From: CP2-2F sp034436355
GTDB lineage: Bacteria; Chloroflexota; Anaerolineae; Aggregatilineales; UBA2796
Reading direction: 5' to 3'
Length of the DNA stretch: 64,000 nt
NCBI GenBank assembly: GCA_034436355.1
Contig: DAOTVQ010000048.1
Span: 1 to 64,000 of the forward strand
In this document: in pieces, positions 17,363-25,825 of the stretch
How the letters are laid out: every line of letters starts with the position of its first letter
Numbering within the stretch: the first letter of the stretch is position 1
Translations under genes and position numbers: made by a program
Notes under the pieces: generated by a model
The model's input: only the letters and a program-made list of their open reading frames with translations
Told to the model about the DNA's origin: nothing
The model's database searches: none

Positions 17363-18828
17363 TAGGACTGCTCCTTTGGTTGGTTGCTGAGCAGGTCTTC
17401 AGGCTTGATGGTCTCCACATCTGCAATGATTTCCGCTTCGGAAATTTCTTCTTTGCCCATCGCCGCTTGCAGTTCCAACTGGCGGCGCTTGGCGGGCAAC
17501 ACACCTGAGGGACGGAAGATCATCATAATGATGAGCAGCAAGCCGAACACAAAACGCTCATAGCGGGCAGGCTCAAGCTGCTGAGGCCAATCACGGATTG
17601 GGAAGTTGATGATTGGGATCACCCAATCTATGTTCTTCAAGCTGTTGATGAGCAGCGAGAAGTTTTTCAGCACTTGCAGGTTCAGCAAGGTTACAATCAC
17701 CGCACCTAAGATCACGCCGCGAATGCTGCCCATACCGCCCACAATCACGATAGCCAAGATGAAGATGGACTGGATAAAGCTGAAGCTCTCAGGGCTTACG
17801 AAAGTGTTCTTAGCGGCGAAGATGACGCCCATCGCGCCGGCGAAAGAAGCGCCCATCGCAAAGGCAAGCAGCTTCATCCGCACTTTGGGAATGCCCATCG
17901 CTTGGGCGGCAACCTCATCTTCGCGGATAGCCGTCCATGCGCGCCCGATGGGTGAATTATCCAGCCGTGCTGCGATGAGTGCTGCAATCGCACAGACAAC
18001 TAGCACCAGCCCATAATAGAACAATTGGTAGGTAAGTGCGCGCACGTTGTTGACTGAAATGCCGAGTGTGCTAGTCAGATTTGCTACTGCCTCCACCAAA
18101 AAGTCGGGCAATGGCGGACCGACAATGCCCGGCAAGCCTTGCGCGCCGTTGGTGATGTTGATCGGTGTGCGCCGATTGGACGAGATATTGCTGAGGTTGC
18201 TGACTAAAATGCGGATGATCTCGCCAAAGCCAAGCGTCACGATTGCCAGATAGTCACCACGCAAGCGCAGCACCGGCAAGCCTAGCAAAATGCCCGTAAT
18301 GGCAGCTGCAATCACACCCAAGAACAAGAACAGCCAGAATAACTCTGGTGCTGCTTGCGCTCCAGTGATGTTTATAATGGTGTTGGCGTTGGAGGTGAAA
18401 ATGCCCCACAGGTAAGCACCTACCGCAAAGAACGCCACGTAGCCCAAGTCTAGCAAGCCGGCAAAGCCAACCACCACATTCAGCCCGATAGCCATTGCTG
18501 CGAAGATGGCGATTTGTGTGATCAGCTCAAGGTAGAAGGTGTCTTCCAGGCCTAGGATTGGCATCAACACCAAGCCGATGATGGCAACCAACAGCATTTT
18601 TAGCCGCTCATCAATCTTTAGACCCAAGATGATGAAAGGCGAGATGACGAACATGGGAAACAAGATGGATGACCACAGCGGGAATAGCAACATGCTGCGG
18701 TCTATGCTGTGCAGCAGGAAGTAGACAATTGCCACATAGCCTAGCGCGAACAGGGTTGGCAGTGCTTCCCGCCAGTCAGGTTTAGTCTGTGGCACGCCAT
18801 TGGAAAAGAGTGCATTTGTTGTCGCCAT
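17362..18828 (-). CDS. livM: Branched-chain amino acid ABC transporter permease LivM
   Basis: 488 residues. The permease core begins near residue 100 (IAIFAAMAIGLNVVVGFAGL). The EAA-like coupling loop is AIREDEVAAQAMGIPKVRMK, and the conserved GGMGSIRGVILGA lies near 370. About 95 N-terminal residues form three additional membrane segments (LFALGYVAIVYFLLHSI, LFPLWSSILFPMFVISPFII, LLVAIIGLVLMPILGL). The C-terminal ~40 residues form a charged cytoplasmic tail. The length exceeds the usual 300-420 residues, but such extended LivM proteins are known. It lies three bases downstream of livH on the same transcript. Confidence 0.92.
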   Translation of the reverse strand: MATTNALFSNGVPQTKPDWREALPTLFALGYVAIVYFLLHSIDRSMLLFPLWSSILFPMFVISPFIILGLKIDERLKMLLVAIIGLVLMPILGLEDTFYLELITQIAIFAAMAIGLNVVVGFAGLLDLGYVAFFAVGAYLWGIFTSNANTIINITGAQAAPELFWLFLFLGVIAAAITGILLGLPVLRLRGDYLAIVTLGFGEIIRILVSNLSNISSNRRTPINITNGAQGLPGIVGPPLPDFLVEAVANLTSTLGISVNNVRALTYQLFYYGLVLVVCAIAALIAARLDNSPIGRAWTAIREDEVAAQAMGIPKVRMKLLAFAMGASFAGAMGVIFAAKNTFVSPESFSFIQSIFILAIVIVGGMGSIRGVILGAVIVTLLNLQVLKNFSLLINSLKNIDWVIPIINFPIRDWPQQLEPARYERFVFGLLLIIMMIFRPSGVLPAKRRQLELQAAMGKEEISEAEIIADVETIKPEDLLSNQPKEQS

Positions 18829-18831
18829 AGG

Positions 18832-20019
18832 TTATACCTTTTCGTCTACCTTCTTGCCGAGCAGCCCCGTTGGGCGGAACAGCAGCACAAGGATCAGCAC
18901 GGCAAAGGCGAAAATATCGCTATAGCCCAAGCCAAGCGCTGGAAAGTAGGGCAGCAACGCCGAGAAGAACGCCTCCAACATGCCCAAGAGCAAGCCGCCA
19001 AGCATGGCGCCTGTGATGTTGCCAATGCCGCCTAGCACCGCCGCCGTGAACGCCTTCAAACCGGGAATGAAACCAATGTAGGGCGTTACATTGGTTGTTT
19101 TCAAGCCATACAGCACCCCGGCTGCGCCACCCAACGCACCACCAACCATGAAGGTGATTGTGATCATCAGGTTAACGTTGATACCCATCAGGCTTGCCGT
19201 TGCCTGATCTTGCGAAACGGCACGGATGCCCTTGCCGATCTTGGTGGCATTCACAAAATAGTTCAAGCCAACCAGCATAATAATGGCGCTCACAATGATG
19301 ATCAGGGTTGTGTTGGTGGTTGAAACGCCCTGTGCAAACACAATGCGCTCATTGAAAAACGTCACCTGATCGGTTGGATAGGGCATGTTGAAGACATTAC
19401 GATTGAGCGCCTGAAAGCCGCGCACAAAATCGGTGAGGAAGAACGAGACACCAATCGCGGAAATGAGTGGCACAAGGCGTGGTGCGCCGCGCAGCGGCTT
19501 GTAGGCGATGCGCTCCACCACGGTGGCAAGTGCGCCGCAAATAACCATCGCCACGCCGATCATCAGCACGATGATGACCAACGGCGGCAAGTTGCTCAAC
19601 AGATTAGCAGCCTGCAAGCGGATCATCACTTCATAGCCCACCACGCCGCCCACCATAAAAATTTCGCTGTGGGCAAAGTTGATGAACTTTAGCACGCCAT
19701 ACACCATTGTGTAGCCCAGTGCAATGACGGCATACACAAAGCCAATGGTAATGCCATCCAACAACATGTTGGGAAGCTGACGCACGACTTGCTCAAAGAG
19801 ATTAATGCGGGCAGGCACGCGCAGAATATCAATCCCGTGCCAGTCTGTTTGCAGCACAAAGCCAACAATCAGCGCCAGCAGGGAAATACTGCCGCCCGCA
19901 ATAAAGACGAACAACAAAATTTGCAGCACGGGTCTCAGGATGTATTGCAGTAACCAGTTGCTAAGTGCTTCTAGTGGGTTGTGTTGGGTGGAACTCGTAA
20001 TGTTTGGGACAGCGGTCAT
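18832..20019 (-). CDS. livH: Branched-chain amino acid ABC transporter permease LivH
   Basis: 395 residues from ATG 20019. GGAG lies about 14 bases upstream; an in-frame alternative start at 20049 falls in the hairpin region. The LivH core starts near residue 85 (LLDGITIGFVYAVIALGYTM, then VLKFINFAHSEIFMVGG), with the coupling region RAVSQDQATASLMGINVNLM and the late motif KAFTAAVLGGIGNITGAMLG. The first ~80 residues add a hydrophobic segment (LQILLFVFIAGGSISLLALI) absent from typical 290-residue LivH proteins. It follows livK after a 95-base gap containing two hairpins, which probably sets its lower expression. Confidence 0.92.
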   Translation of the reverse strand: MTAVPNITSSTQHNPLEALSNWLLQYILRPVLQILLFVFIAGGSISLLALIVGFVLQTDWHGIDILRVPARINLFEQVVRQLPNMLLDGITIGFVYAVIALGYTMVYGVLKFINFAHSEIFMVGGVVGYEVMIRLQAANLLSNLPPLVIIVLMIGVAMVICGALATVVERIAYKPLRGAPRLVPLISAIGVSFFLTDFVRGFQALNRNVFNMPYPTDQVTFFNERIVFAQGVSTTNTTLIIIVSAIIMLVGLNYFVNATKIGKGIRAVSQDQATASLMGINVNLMITITFMVGGALGGAAGVLYGLKTTNVTPYIGFIPGLKAFTAAVLGGIGNITGAMLGGLLLGMLEAFFSALLPYFPALGLGYSDIFAFAVLILVLLFRPTGLLGKKVDEKV

Positions 20020-20049
20020 AAAAAAGGCGCTCCATAAGGTGTAGTACAA

Positions 20050-20107
20050 ACAAGGGAGGCTTGCAAGCCTCCCTTGTCGGACAGCCGCACAGGGTAGGTA
20101 CGGCTGT
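20050..20107 (-). terminator. Tandem hairpins between livK and livH
   Basis: On the reverse strand the livK stop is followed by a 7-base stem (ACAGCCG / CGGCTGT, 20081-20107) and then a 13-base perfect stem spanning 20050-20077 (ACAAGGGAGGCTT / AAGCCTCCCTTGT, two-base loop). Only a short T-rich stretch follows, so it may act as a leaky terminator or an mRNA 3' stabiliser. Either would give more binding protein than permease, as is usual in ABC operons. Confidence 0.65.
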
Positions 20108-20114
20108 GAGGGTG

Positions 20115-21329
20115 TTAGTTACCCATCATTTCCTTTGCCGTCAGCGGGGAAGGTGCTTGCACGCTGCCGATCAATGGATTTTCGCCCCATTTTTCGGGGT
20201 CGGCGCTGGCAACCTGCAAAATGTAGTAGGTGGCAACCTTTGGATCGCCGTTATCATCAAAGCTGATGGTGCCAATGACCGTCTCAAAATCCTCGGTGGC
20301 GCGCACGGCTGCCGCAACCTGAGCGCGTGTGGGCAGTGCGCCGCCATTCTCATTGATGGCAGCTACCAACGCGTTGATCACAATCTGGGTAGCTGCGTAT
20401 GCCTCAGCCGCATAGGCCTCTGGCGCAATGCCGAACTGAGCGCGATAGTCTTCCACAAACTGTGCGGCGGCGGGATAGAGCGAGGCAGGACCGGCAGCAG
20501 AGGTGTAGACCAAGCCAACAACCGCCTCACCACCGATCTTGGCGAGGTCAGAGCCGTCCATGCCATCGGGACCCATGAACTTGGATTCCAAGCCCTTCTC
20601 GCGTGCCTGACGGAAGAACACAGCTGCTTGGTTGTAGATACCACCAAAGTAAACCAGATCAGGTGCCTGAGCAAGGATGGGCGTGATCACGGCATCAAAG
20701 TTCGCCGTTTCAGTGGTACCCTCAAACCCAAGCACTTCCACGCCTGCCTCTTCCAGTGCAGCAGCAAAGAACGTGGCAACACCTTCGCCATAGGCAGTCT
20801 TATCATGCAGCACAAAGGCAGTTTCGATCTTCAGTTCCTCAACAGCATAGCCTGCGCCGGCTGCGCCTTGTGCGTCATCACGACCGCATAGACGGTTGAC
20901 GGTTGGGTAGCCGCGGTCAGTAATGTTCACATTTGTGTTGGCGGGTGAAACCATCACCAAATCGGAACGGTTGTAGACTTCCGAAGCAGGCAGCGCCACA
21001 CCGCTGTTCAGGTGACCAATCACCGCCAGAATAGCGGCGTCGTTCACGATGTTCTGTGCATTGGCAACGCCTACGTCGGGCGTAGCTTGGTCATCAAAAG
21101 GCACGAATTCCAACGTGAAGCCGAGATCGGTCACTTGGCTGCCCAACTGAAGGATCGCCAGTTCCGTGCCGTTGCGGATGGCAGTGCCAAGCAGCGATTG
21201 ACCGCCGGATAGTGGGCTATGCGAAGCAATTTTAATGACGTTGCTCTGTGCGCTAGTTGGCGCAGCTACAAATGCCTGACCGATCAGTGCCAAGATGGCA
21301 ACGACCGCGAATAGCTTGAGAGTCTTCAT
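20115..21329 (-). CDS. livK: Branched-chain amino acid ABC transporter substrate-binding protein LivK
   Basis: 404 residues with an N-terminal signal (KLFAVVAILALIGQAFVAAP, then TSAQSN). No lipobox Cys is seen, so it is probably soluble and exported or retained by the signal anchor. The periplasmic-binding type I fold is recognisable from IKIASHSPLSGGQSLLGTAI, VIGHLNSGVALPASEVYN and LVYFGGIYNQAAVFFRQARE. It captures branched-chain amino acids or related compounds for LivHMGF. It is the first gene of the operon, about 90 bases behind a consensus promoter. Confidence 0.9.
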   Translation of the reverse strand: MKTLKLFAVVAILALIGQAFVAAPTSAQSNVIKIASHSPLSGGQSLLGTAIRNGTELAILQLGSQVTDLGFTLEFVPFDDQATPDVGVANAQNIVNDAAILAVIGHLNSGVALPASEVYNRSDLVMVSPANTNVNITDRGYPTVNRLCGRDDAQGAAGAGYAVEELKIETAFVLHDKTAYGEGVATFFAAALEEAGVEVLGFEGTTETANFDAVITPILAQAPDLVYFGGIYNQAAVFFRQAREKGLESKFMGPDGMDGSDLAKIGGEAVVGLVYTSAAGPASLYPAAAQFVEDYRAQFGIAPEAYAAEAYAATQIVINALVAAINENGGALPTRAQVAAAVRATEDFETVIGTISFDDNGDPKVATYYILQVASADPEKWGENPLIGSVQAPSPLTAKEMMGN

Positions 21330-21420
21330 ATGAAATTTTCCTCTTGCACTCTGTGCGAAAACAATCTAGACAGCAGGTTCAGGAACACACTTAGGCTCAA
21401 ACCTGCGCGCCTGCTTTGAA

Positions 21421-21448
21421 ATTATACTGTCATGGCAAGTTGTGTCAA
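21421..21448 (-). promoter_or_regulatory. Consensus sigma-70 promoter of the liv operon
   Basis: On the reverse strand, TTGACA (21443-21448), a 16-base spacer and TATAAT (21421-21426) match the consensus fully. It lies about 90 bases before the livK ATG, leaving a leader of roughly 80 bases. Confidence 0.8.
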
Positions 21449-21521
21449 AACAGTTTGGGCAAACACCACAAAAGCGCGCACAAACACACTCCTGATGCAG
21501 CCAACTGATACTCAGTGGATG

Positions 21522-22379
21522 TTATTCAGCGCGCACGGCAAGGTAAACACTGCGGCGCAGATCACCCTCACCTTCGCTCAAAAAATCACGCAGCAGGTAG
21601 CCACGCGCAAACAAGCTGCTAAAGACTTGTGCCGAGTCGCGCCGCCATGCTTGGGCTAAGGGCAAGGCTTGCCGCTTGAGTGCGTTAAAATCGGGCGGAA
21701 TCTCGATCAGGTAGGCATCTGCATCCTGTGCGTGTGGCAGAAGCTGCGGTGCATAGCCTTCCGCCGTGCGGACGCCTTGCAGGGCAAACGGCACGCCTTT
21801 GGTTTGCAACTGGGCAAGGCGCGGCTGTTGGTAGCGCCCTTCGAGGCGCGCTTGAACAGGCTCAGCCTTCAGCCACCATGCCGCCTCAAAGCGATCTGAG
21901 CTAACGCCAGCGTTAATGCCGCTCGTCATCGTGCCATACAAATTAGGATAGTAAGTCTGCACTACAGCACCGAGCTTTGTGATGTTTAAGCGTGCATTCA
22001 CGCCTTGCAGCGGATCATACGTCCAGGTGATCAGTTCCAGCCCTTGCTTCAGCACCTCTTGCCGCTGAAACACCTTCAGCTGATAGCCAATATCCCGCCC
22101 TTGCGCGCTCGGCAACACCGCTGCCATGTGTGAGCAGTGTTTCATGCGCCCATCAGCCGTCATGCCTAAGAAGCCGAAAATGAAGCCGATCAGCGCGCCC
22201 TGAGCATCAAAGGCGCCTGCCACTAACCCGCCGTTTTTCTGCGCGGTGAGCAGCAAATGTAGCGGCACATAGTCGCGTGGGTCGGGCATTGCCCATGCTT
22301 CACGCTGAATCACCTCAACAGCGTGATATTCCTCTAAAGTTGCCAAACGGCGGATCAGCACGCCTGACTCGGTTTGCAT
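21522..22379 (-). CDS. GNAT-superfamily N-acetyltransferase-like protein
   Basis: 285 residues. The N-terminal half resembles a GNAT fold: LIRRLATLEEYHAVEVIQRE, GALIGFIFGFLG, then HCSHMAAVLPSAQGRDIGYQ, where the acetyl-CoA-binding Q/R-x-x-G-x-G/A pattern appears as AQGRDIGYQ. The protein resembles a predicted acetyltransferase family with a long C-terminal region (GVSSDRFEAAWWL, EIPPDFNALK). The substrate is unknown. Its start is two bases after the uppP stop codon on the same strand, so the two are probably co-transcribed, although no functional link is known. Confidence 0.75.
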   Translation of the reverse strand: MQTESGVLIRRLATLEEYHAVEVIQREAWAMPDPRDYVPLHLLLTAQKNGGLVAGAFDAQGALIGFIFGFLGMTADGRMKHCSHMAAVLPSAQGRDIGYQLKVFQRQEVLKQGLELITWTYDPLQGVNARLNITKLGAVVQTYYPNLYGTMTSGINAGVSSDRFEAAWWLKAEPVQARLEGRYQQPRLAQLQTKGVPFALQGVRTAEGYAPQLLPHAQDADAYLIEIPPDFNALKRQALPLAQAWRRDSAQVFSSLFARGYLLRDFLSEGEGDLRRSVYLAVRAE

Positions 22380-22381
22380 GG

Positions 22382-23224
22382 TTAGTTTGCCAACACCGTT
22401 GTGAACAGCGCCAAGCCGATGATCAGCGTACCGGCCGCAATCCGATAGTAGCCGAAGATGCGGAAACTATTCTGTGAGACGTAGCGCAGCAGCCATGCCA
22501 TCGCCAGCCATGCCACCACAAATGAGACCAGCGCACCAGTGCCGAACAGCGGCAAGTGCTGGCTCGTAACAGTGCCATCGCGCAGGGCAAGCAGCAGATC
22601 AAAGAGTGTTGCCAAACCAAGTGTCGGAATTGCCAAATAGAACGAGAACGCCGTTGCCGTGCGCCGATCCAAGCCGAGCAGCAAGCTGCCAACGATTGAA
22701 GCGCCTGAACGCGAAACACCGGGTATCAGTGCCGTCACTTGGGCAATGCCGATCAGTAGGGCAGGGCGCAGGCTGATTGACTCCAAGCTGGTGATGCGCG
22801 GCGTGCGCGGACGGCTTTCGATCAGCAAAAAGACTACGCCGCCAACCACTAGGGCGATGCCAACCACCAACGGCGAAAACAACATCGTTTTAATCACATC
22901 CCGCAGCAGGAATCCAATCACAGCGGCAGGCAAAAAAGCAAACCCGATGCTCAGCCAGAAACGTTGCACAATTCGATCTCGGGTGATGCGCTGTGCCTGT
23001 GCCAGCAGATCGCGCCTGTAGAAGGCAAGCACGGCAATGACTGCGCCAATTTGAATAAAGATCGAGAAGGTATCGCGGAATGCCTTCGGGTCAGGCACGT
23101 TCAGTGCGCTGGTTGGGAAACCGAAAAAAGCAGAAGCAACCAACAAATGCCCTGTCGAGGAAATTGGCAAAAATTCTGTTACACCTTCTATTAGTCCTAG
23201 TAACAACGCATATAAAAAATCCAT
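22382..23224 (-). CDS. uppP: Undecaprenyl-diphosphatase (bacitracin resistance protein)
   Basis: 280 residues and about eight membrane segments, normal for UppP/BacA. It dephosphorylates undecaprenyl diphosphate so that the lipid carrier can be reused for wall and polysaccharide synthesis. Both signatures are intact: GLIEGVTEFLPISSTGHLL near residues 10-28 (catalytic Glu and Ser) and PGVSRSGASI near 165-175 with the catalytic Arg. It is the first gene before the acetyltransferase. Upstream lie only decayed mobile fragments. It complements the WecA-like and sugar-phosphate transferase genes elsewhere in the window, which use the same carrier. Confidence 0.93.
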   Translation of the reverse strand: MDFLYALLLGLIEGVTEFLPISSTGHLLVASAFFGFPTSALNVPDPKAFRDTFSIFIQIGAVIAVLAFYRRDLLAQAQRITRDRIVQRFWLSIGFAFLPAAVIGFLLRDVIKTMLFSPLVVGIALVVGGVVFLLIESRPRTPRITSLESISLRPALLIGIAQVTALIPGVSRSGASIVGSLLLGLDRRTATAFSFYLAIPTLGLATLFDLLLALRDGTVTSQHLPLFGTGALVSFVVAWLAMAWLLRYVSQNSFRIFGYYRIAAGTLIIGLALFTTVLAN

Positions 23225-23336
23225 GTGTGTAGGTACCCTTTGCGTGCGAGATGTTGCCGAAGAAGTCTACCGCAAAGTGACGCCTTTTCCACAGGTCGGC
23301 GCACGCGGGCGTGTAGGCGCTCTTTAACACCCTAAG

Positions 23337-23435
23337 CACACCGATCTCAACGGGCTGCTCTACCCACGCGTACGCTACTATAGCCCGCCGCACGGACTCT
23401 TCCTCACCCGCGATCCGCATGAGGGCGTGTGGGAG
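23337..23435 (+). pseudogene. Fragment of an Rhs/YD-repeat core protein
   Basis: In the frame of 23337 the translation reads HTDLNGLLYPRVRYYSPPHG followed by LFLTRDPHEGVW. This matches the conserved Rhs core end (TGLLYLRARYYDP..G.FLTRDP.EG). A stop codon lies just upstream (23325) in the same frame, and the downstream frame passes into the integrase remnant. Only about 33 codons survive, so it is a relic of an Rhs toxin or polymorphic wall protein gene. Confidence 0.6.
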
Positions 23436-23728
23436 CGCTGTTCACAGAGATGGGTGAAGCGCCGCTCACTCCGAACAGTGTGTTGCAACTGCTACGCCGC
23501 CTAGCGCACCGAGCGGGCGCGAGTCAGCGCGTCTTTGCCCATGCCCTACGCCACACGATGGCAACGCAGTATGCGCGCAACGGCGGCAATTTGCGGGCAT
23601 TACAGGCTATTTTAGGTCATGCCGACATACGCAGCACGCAAAGCTACGTGGGCATAGATGTGCAAGACCTGATCGACCAGCACGAGCGGTTTAGTGCCGC
23701 CGGTGATTTGAACAGACACCGCCGCTAA
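23429..23728 (+). pseudogene. C-terminal fragment of a tyrosine recombinase
   Basis: 99 residues holding the catalytic-domain end: LTPNSVLQLLRRLAHRAG, then the H-x-x-R box in HALRHTMATQYARNGGN, LQAILGHADIRSTQSYVGI with the His and the nucleophile Tyr, and a short tail. The N-terminal core-binding domain and the first catalytic Arg are missing, so it is not a working integrase. It abuts the Rhs fragment, overlapping by a few bases in another frame, and lies about 145 bases from tRNA-Gly, a common integration target. It appears to be the residue of an old mobile element. Confidence 0.75.
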
Positions 23729-23872
23729 ACAAACAATAGCGCGTAAGCATAATGTCACGAATGGCGGGCGCGCATGGTGGGCTAAGATAGGGGTATAAGG
23801 GTGTGGGAAAAGGTGGAAAAAAATGCACAAAAAGTGACAGACTGCAAGCATAATGTGAGGGCGTTTACCAAG

Positions 23873-23944
23873 AGCGGGTAAGGGGATTCGAACCCCTGAC
23901 ATCATGCTTGGGAAGCATGCGTTCTACCACTGAACTATACCCGC
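23873..23944 (-). tRNA. tRNA-Gly (anticodon CCC)
   Basis: The reverse strand folds as a complete cloverleaf: acceptor GCGGGTA / TACCCGC, D arm GTTC-AGTGGTA-GAAC, anticodon arm CATGC-TTCCCAA-GCATG with anticodon CCC, variable loop ATGTC, and T arm AGGGG-TTCGAAT-CCCCT. The discriminator base is T, and CCA is not encoded. The length is 72 bases. Confidence 0.95.
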
Positions 23945-24000
23945 TGATGTGTTACCATTATAGGTAGCTACCTCTAAAACGTCAAGTGAGGATTACTCCT

Positions 24001-24720
24001 ATGACTTCAAGACAAACCGCCCGCCGCGAACAGCTTGGACTCATCGCCCTAGTTGGCGGCGGCATTTTGATAGTTGCCATCGTCGTTGTCTTTGCCATGC
24101 TTCAGGCAAACGCACCCGTTGCGCCCAGCGCGCCGCCCGTCGTAACACAAGGGCAATTCGCCGATAGCGGCTTACCGCTGCTCGGCAGCCCCGATGCACC
24201 CGTGCTGCTGATGGAGTTCTCCAACTTTTCCTGCCCCGGCTGCGCTCAGTATCACCCTGAGATAAAGCGGATCATTGAGAAGCATGTGAACAGCGGCGCC
24301 GCTGCCCTCATCTTTGCACCAATGGTCTTTAATGTTGGCGAAGACCCATCCTACATCGCGGCGCAAGCAGCACTCTGCGCCGAACAGCAGGGCAAATTCT
24401 GGCAGATGAGCGATGCCCTTTTTGAAATTCACACCTTGCGCGGCAGCCGCAGCTTCACCCGCGCCAATGTGACGCAGGCTGCCCGCGATTTAAGTTTGGA
24501 TGATGCCGCTTTTGCGGATTGCCTTGCCAGTGCCGAGATACCGCTTGCCGTGCGAAGTGCGGCTGCCATTTTCGAGGCGATAGGCGGGCAGTTCACACCT
24601 TCGCTCATCTACTCGCGTGATGGCGGCAAGTCTTGGAATTGGTTCGCCCAGCCCGATGGACGCCGCTACGAAGCGCAGGTGCCGTTGAGCGCTGTTGATC
24701 AGGTGGTTGGGCAGCGCTAG
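24001..24720 (+). CDS. Membrane-anchored DsbA-family thioredoxin-fold protein
   Basis: 239 residues from ATG 24001, preceded by GTGAGGA; an upstream GTG at 23986 is less likely. A single N-terminal membrane anchor (LGLIALVGGGILIVAIVVVF) is followed by an extracytoplasmic thioredoxin-like domain. The redox motif is CPGC in NFSCPGCAQYHPEI near residue 75, with the helical insert typical of DsbA (AALCAEQQGKFWQMSDALFE) and the cis-Pro loop near GGQFTPSLIYSRDG. It probably forms or isomerises disulfides in exported proteins. No DsbB/VKOR partner is nearby. It overlaps the end of the next, convergent gene by four bases. Confidence 0.85.
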   Translation: MTSRQTARREQLGLIALVGGGILIVAIVVVFAMLQANAPVAPSAPPVVTQGQFADSGLPLLGSPDAPVLLMEFSNFSCPGCAQYHPEIKRIIEKHVNSGAAALIFAPMVFNVGEDPSYIAAQAALCAEQQGKFWQMSDALFEIHTLRGSRSFTRANVTQAARDLSLDDAAFADCLASAEIPLAVRSAAAIFEAIGGQFTPSLIYSRDGGKSWNWFAQPDGRRYEAQVPLSAVDQVVGQR

Positions 24721-25724
24721 AACCGCACCGCTTCCATGCAGTTGCGGTTGCCAGCCACCACTTTCCGCACGCCGCGCATCCATGAACCCTGCACGAACTT
24801 TAGGCACAGATCAAAACGCTGCGCCTGAAGTTCAGCATCATCCACGTTTGGCGCGGCGTAGCGCTCGTAAAGCACATAGCCACTCTGCAACTTTTCGCTT
24901 GCCACCTCATAGACGCGGCAGGCTGCCGTGTGTGCGTCGCTGATCGGCGTGACGCTGCACGTTGTGCGGTCTTGCTCCAAGCGCGAGATGAGCATCAACA
25001 CCTTCGGATTGCTGATCACATCTTGGGCAGTGGCAGCGGGCGTCAGGTCAATCACTGCCTTGGCGAGGAAACTTTGCCGCTGTTCAAGGTGCTGCACACC
25101 CAGCTTGTCACGGATCAAGTCGGCATATTCGCCCTGAATGCTGCCCGTCCAGACGTTATCGTGCAGCGCGCCTTTGTAGAAGTGGATGCCGTTGTGATCT
25201 TGGCGGAAGAAGGTCATCTCAGCGGTGAAGACCTGATAGCCTTCGCGCAGCCCTTCAAACAAATACACGGATTTGCCTGCGCCGCTGCCGCCACCCACGA
25301 TCAAGAGTTCGTTGCGCTCAGGGTGATAAAACGACGAGGCGTGCATACTGAGGATGCCGTGAAAGCGCTGCAAAGCCGCCAGCGAATAGCGAAAGAACAA
25401 GCCCATGTTCCCGAAAATGCTGTAGCGCCGATCAATGACTGCCTGTTCAAGTTGGCTTAAATCACCACTGATCCACAAATGGCGCGGTGCAACGCAGATG
25501 CTTAGCGCTTGGTATGGCACGTCCAGAATCACAACCTCGGCATCAGCAGGTGCGTCCGCAGGCGCGTCCAGCACCGTGTGATAATTCGTCAGCAGGGATT
25601 GCACATCGCGCCCGCCGAAGTATTCCTCAGCATGAACCAACCATGCTGCGTTGGTTGCAATTTGGAAAACGCCTTCCACAATCTGGAGTTTACGCTGATG
25701 AAGTGGTTGTGTAGGTGTATGCAT
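24717..25724 (-). CDS. HPr kinase-like P-loop protein of unknown role
   Basis: 335 residues with a central Walker A LLIVGGGSGAGKSVYL near residues 140-155. It is preceded by FHGILSMHASSFYHPERNEL, where an upstream His and strand pattern resembles the HprK/PEPCK-like fold. YQVFTAEMTFFRQD may carry the acidic metal site. The N-terminal ~100 residues and the C-terminal ~120 residues are not recognised. It lacks the clear HPr-kinase signature and no ptsH is present, so the substrate is unknown. HprK-like kinases also occur in peptide-modification and storage pathways. It lies downstream of the large kinase gene but behind a strong terminator, so it probably has its own promoter. Confidence 0.65.
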   Translation of the reverse strand: MHTPTQPLHQRKLQIVEGVFQIATNAAWLVHAEEYFGGRDVQSLLTNYHTVLDAPADAPADAEVVILDVPYQALSICVAPRHLWISGDLSQLEQAVIDRRYSIFGNMGLFFRYSLAALQRFHGILSMHASSFYHPERNELLIVGGGSGAGKSVYLFEGLREGYQVFTAEMTFFRQDHNGIHFYKGALHDNVWTGSIQGEYADLIRDKLGVQHLEQRQSFLAKAVIDLTPAATAQDVISNPKVLMLISRLEQDRTTCSVTPISDAHTAACRVYEVASEKLQSGYVLYERYAAPNVDDAELQAQRFDLCLKFVQGSWMRGVRKVVAGNRNCMEAVRF

Positions 25725-25762
25725 GGCTTTTAATCTCTGTTGCTGCTTATGCGGCAGGCTAT

Positions 25763-25798
25763 AAAAAAGGCTTTGCGCCTAATTCTAGCGCAAAGCCC
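25763..25798 (-). terminator. Intrinsic terminator of the large Ser/Thr kinase gene
   Basis: On the reverse strand a 10-base stem GGCTTTGCGC / GCGCAAAGCC with a 10-base loop is followed by TTTTTT, 28 bases after the kinase stop codon. Confidence 0.88.
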
Positions 25799-25825
25799 TT
25801 CACTTTTGAAAGGTGTTAGCCCGCC

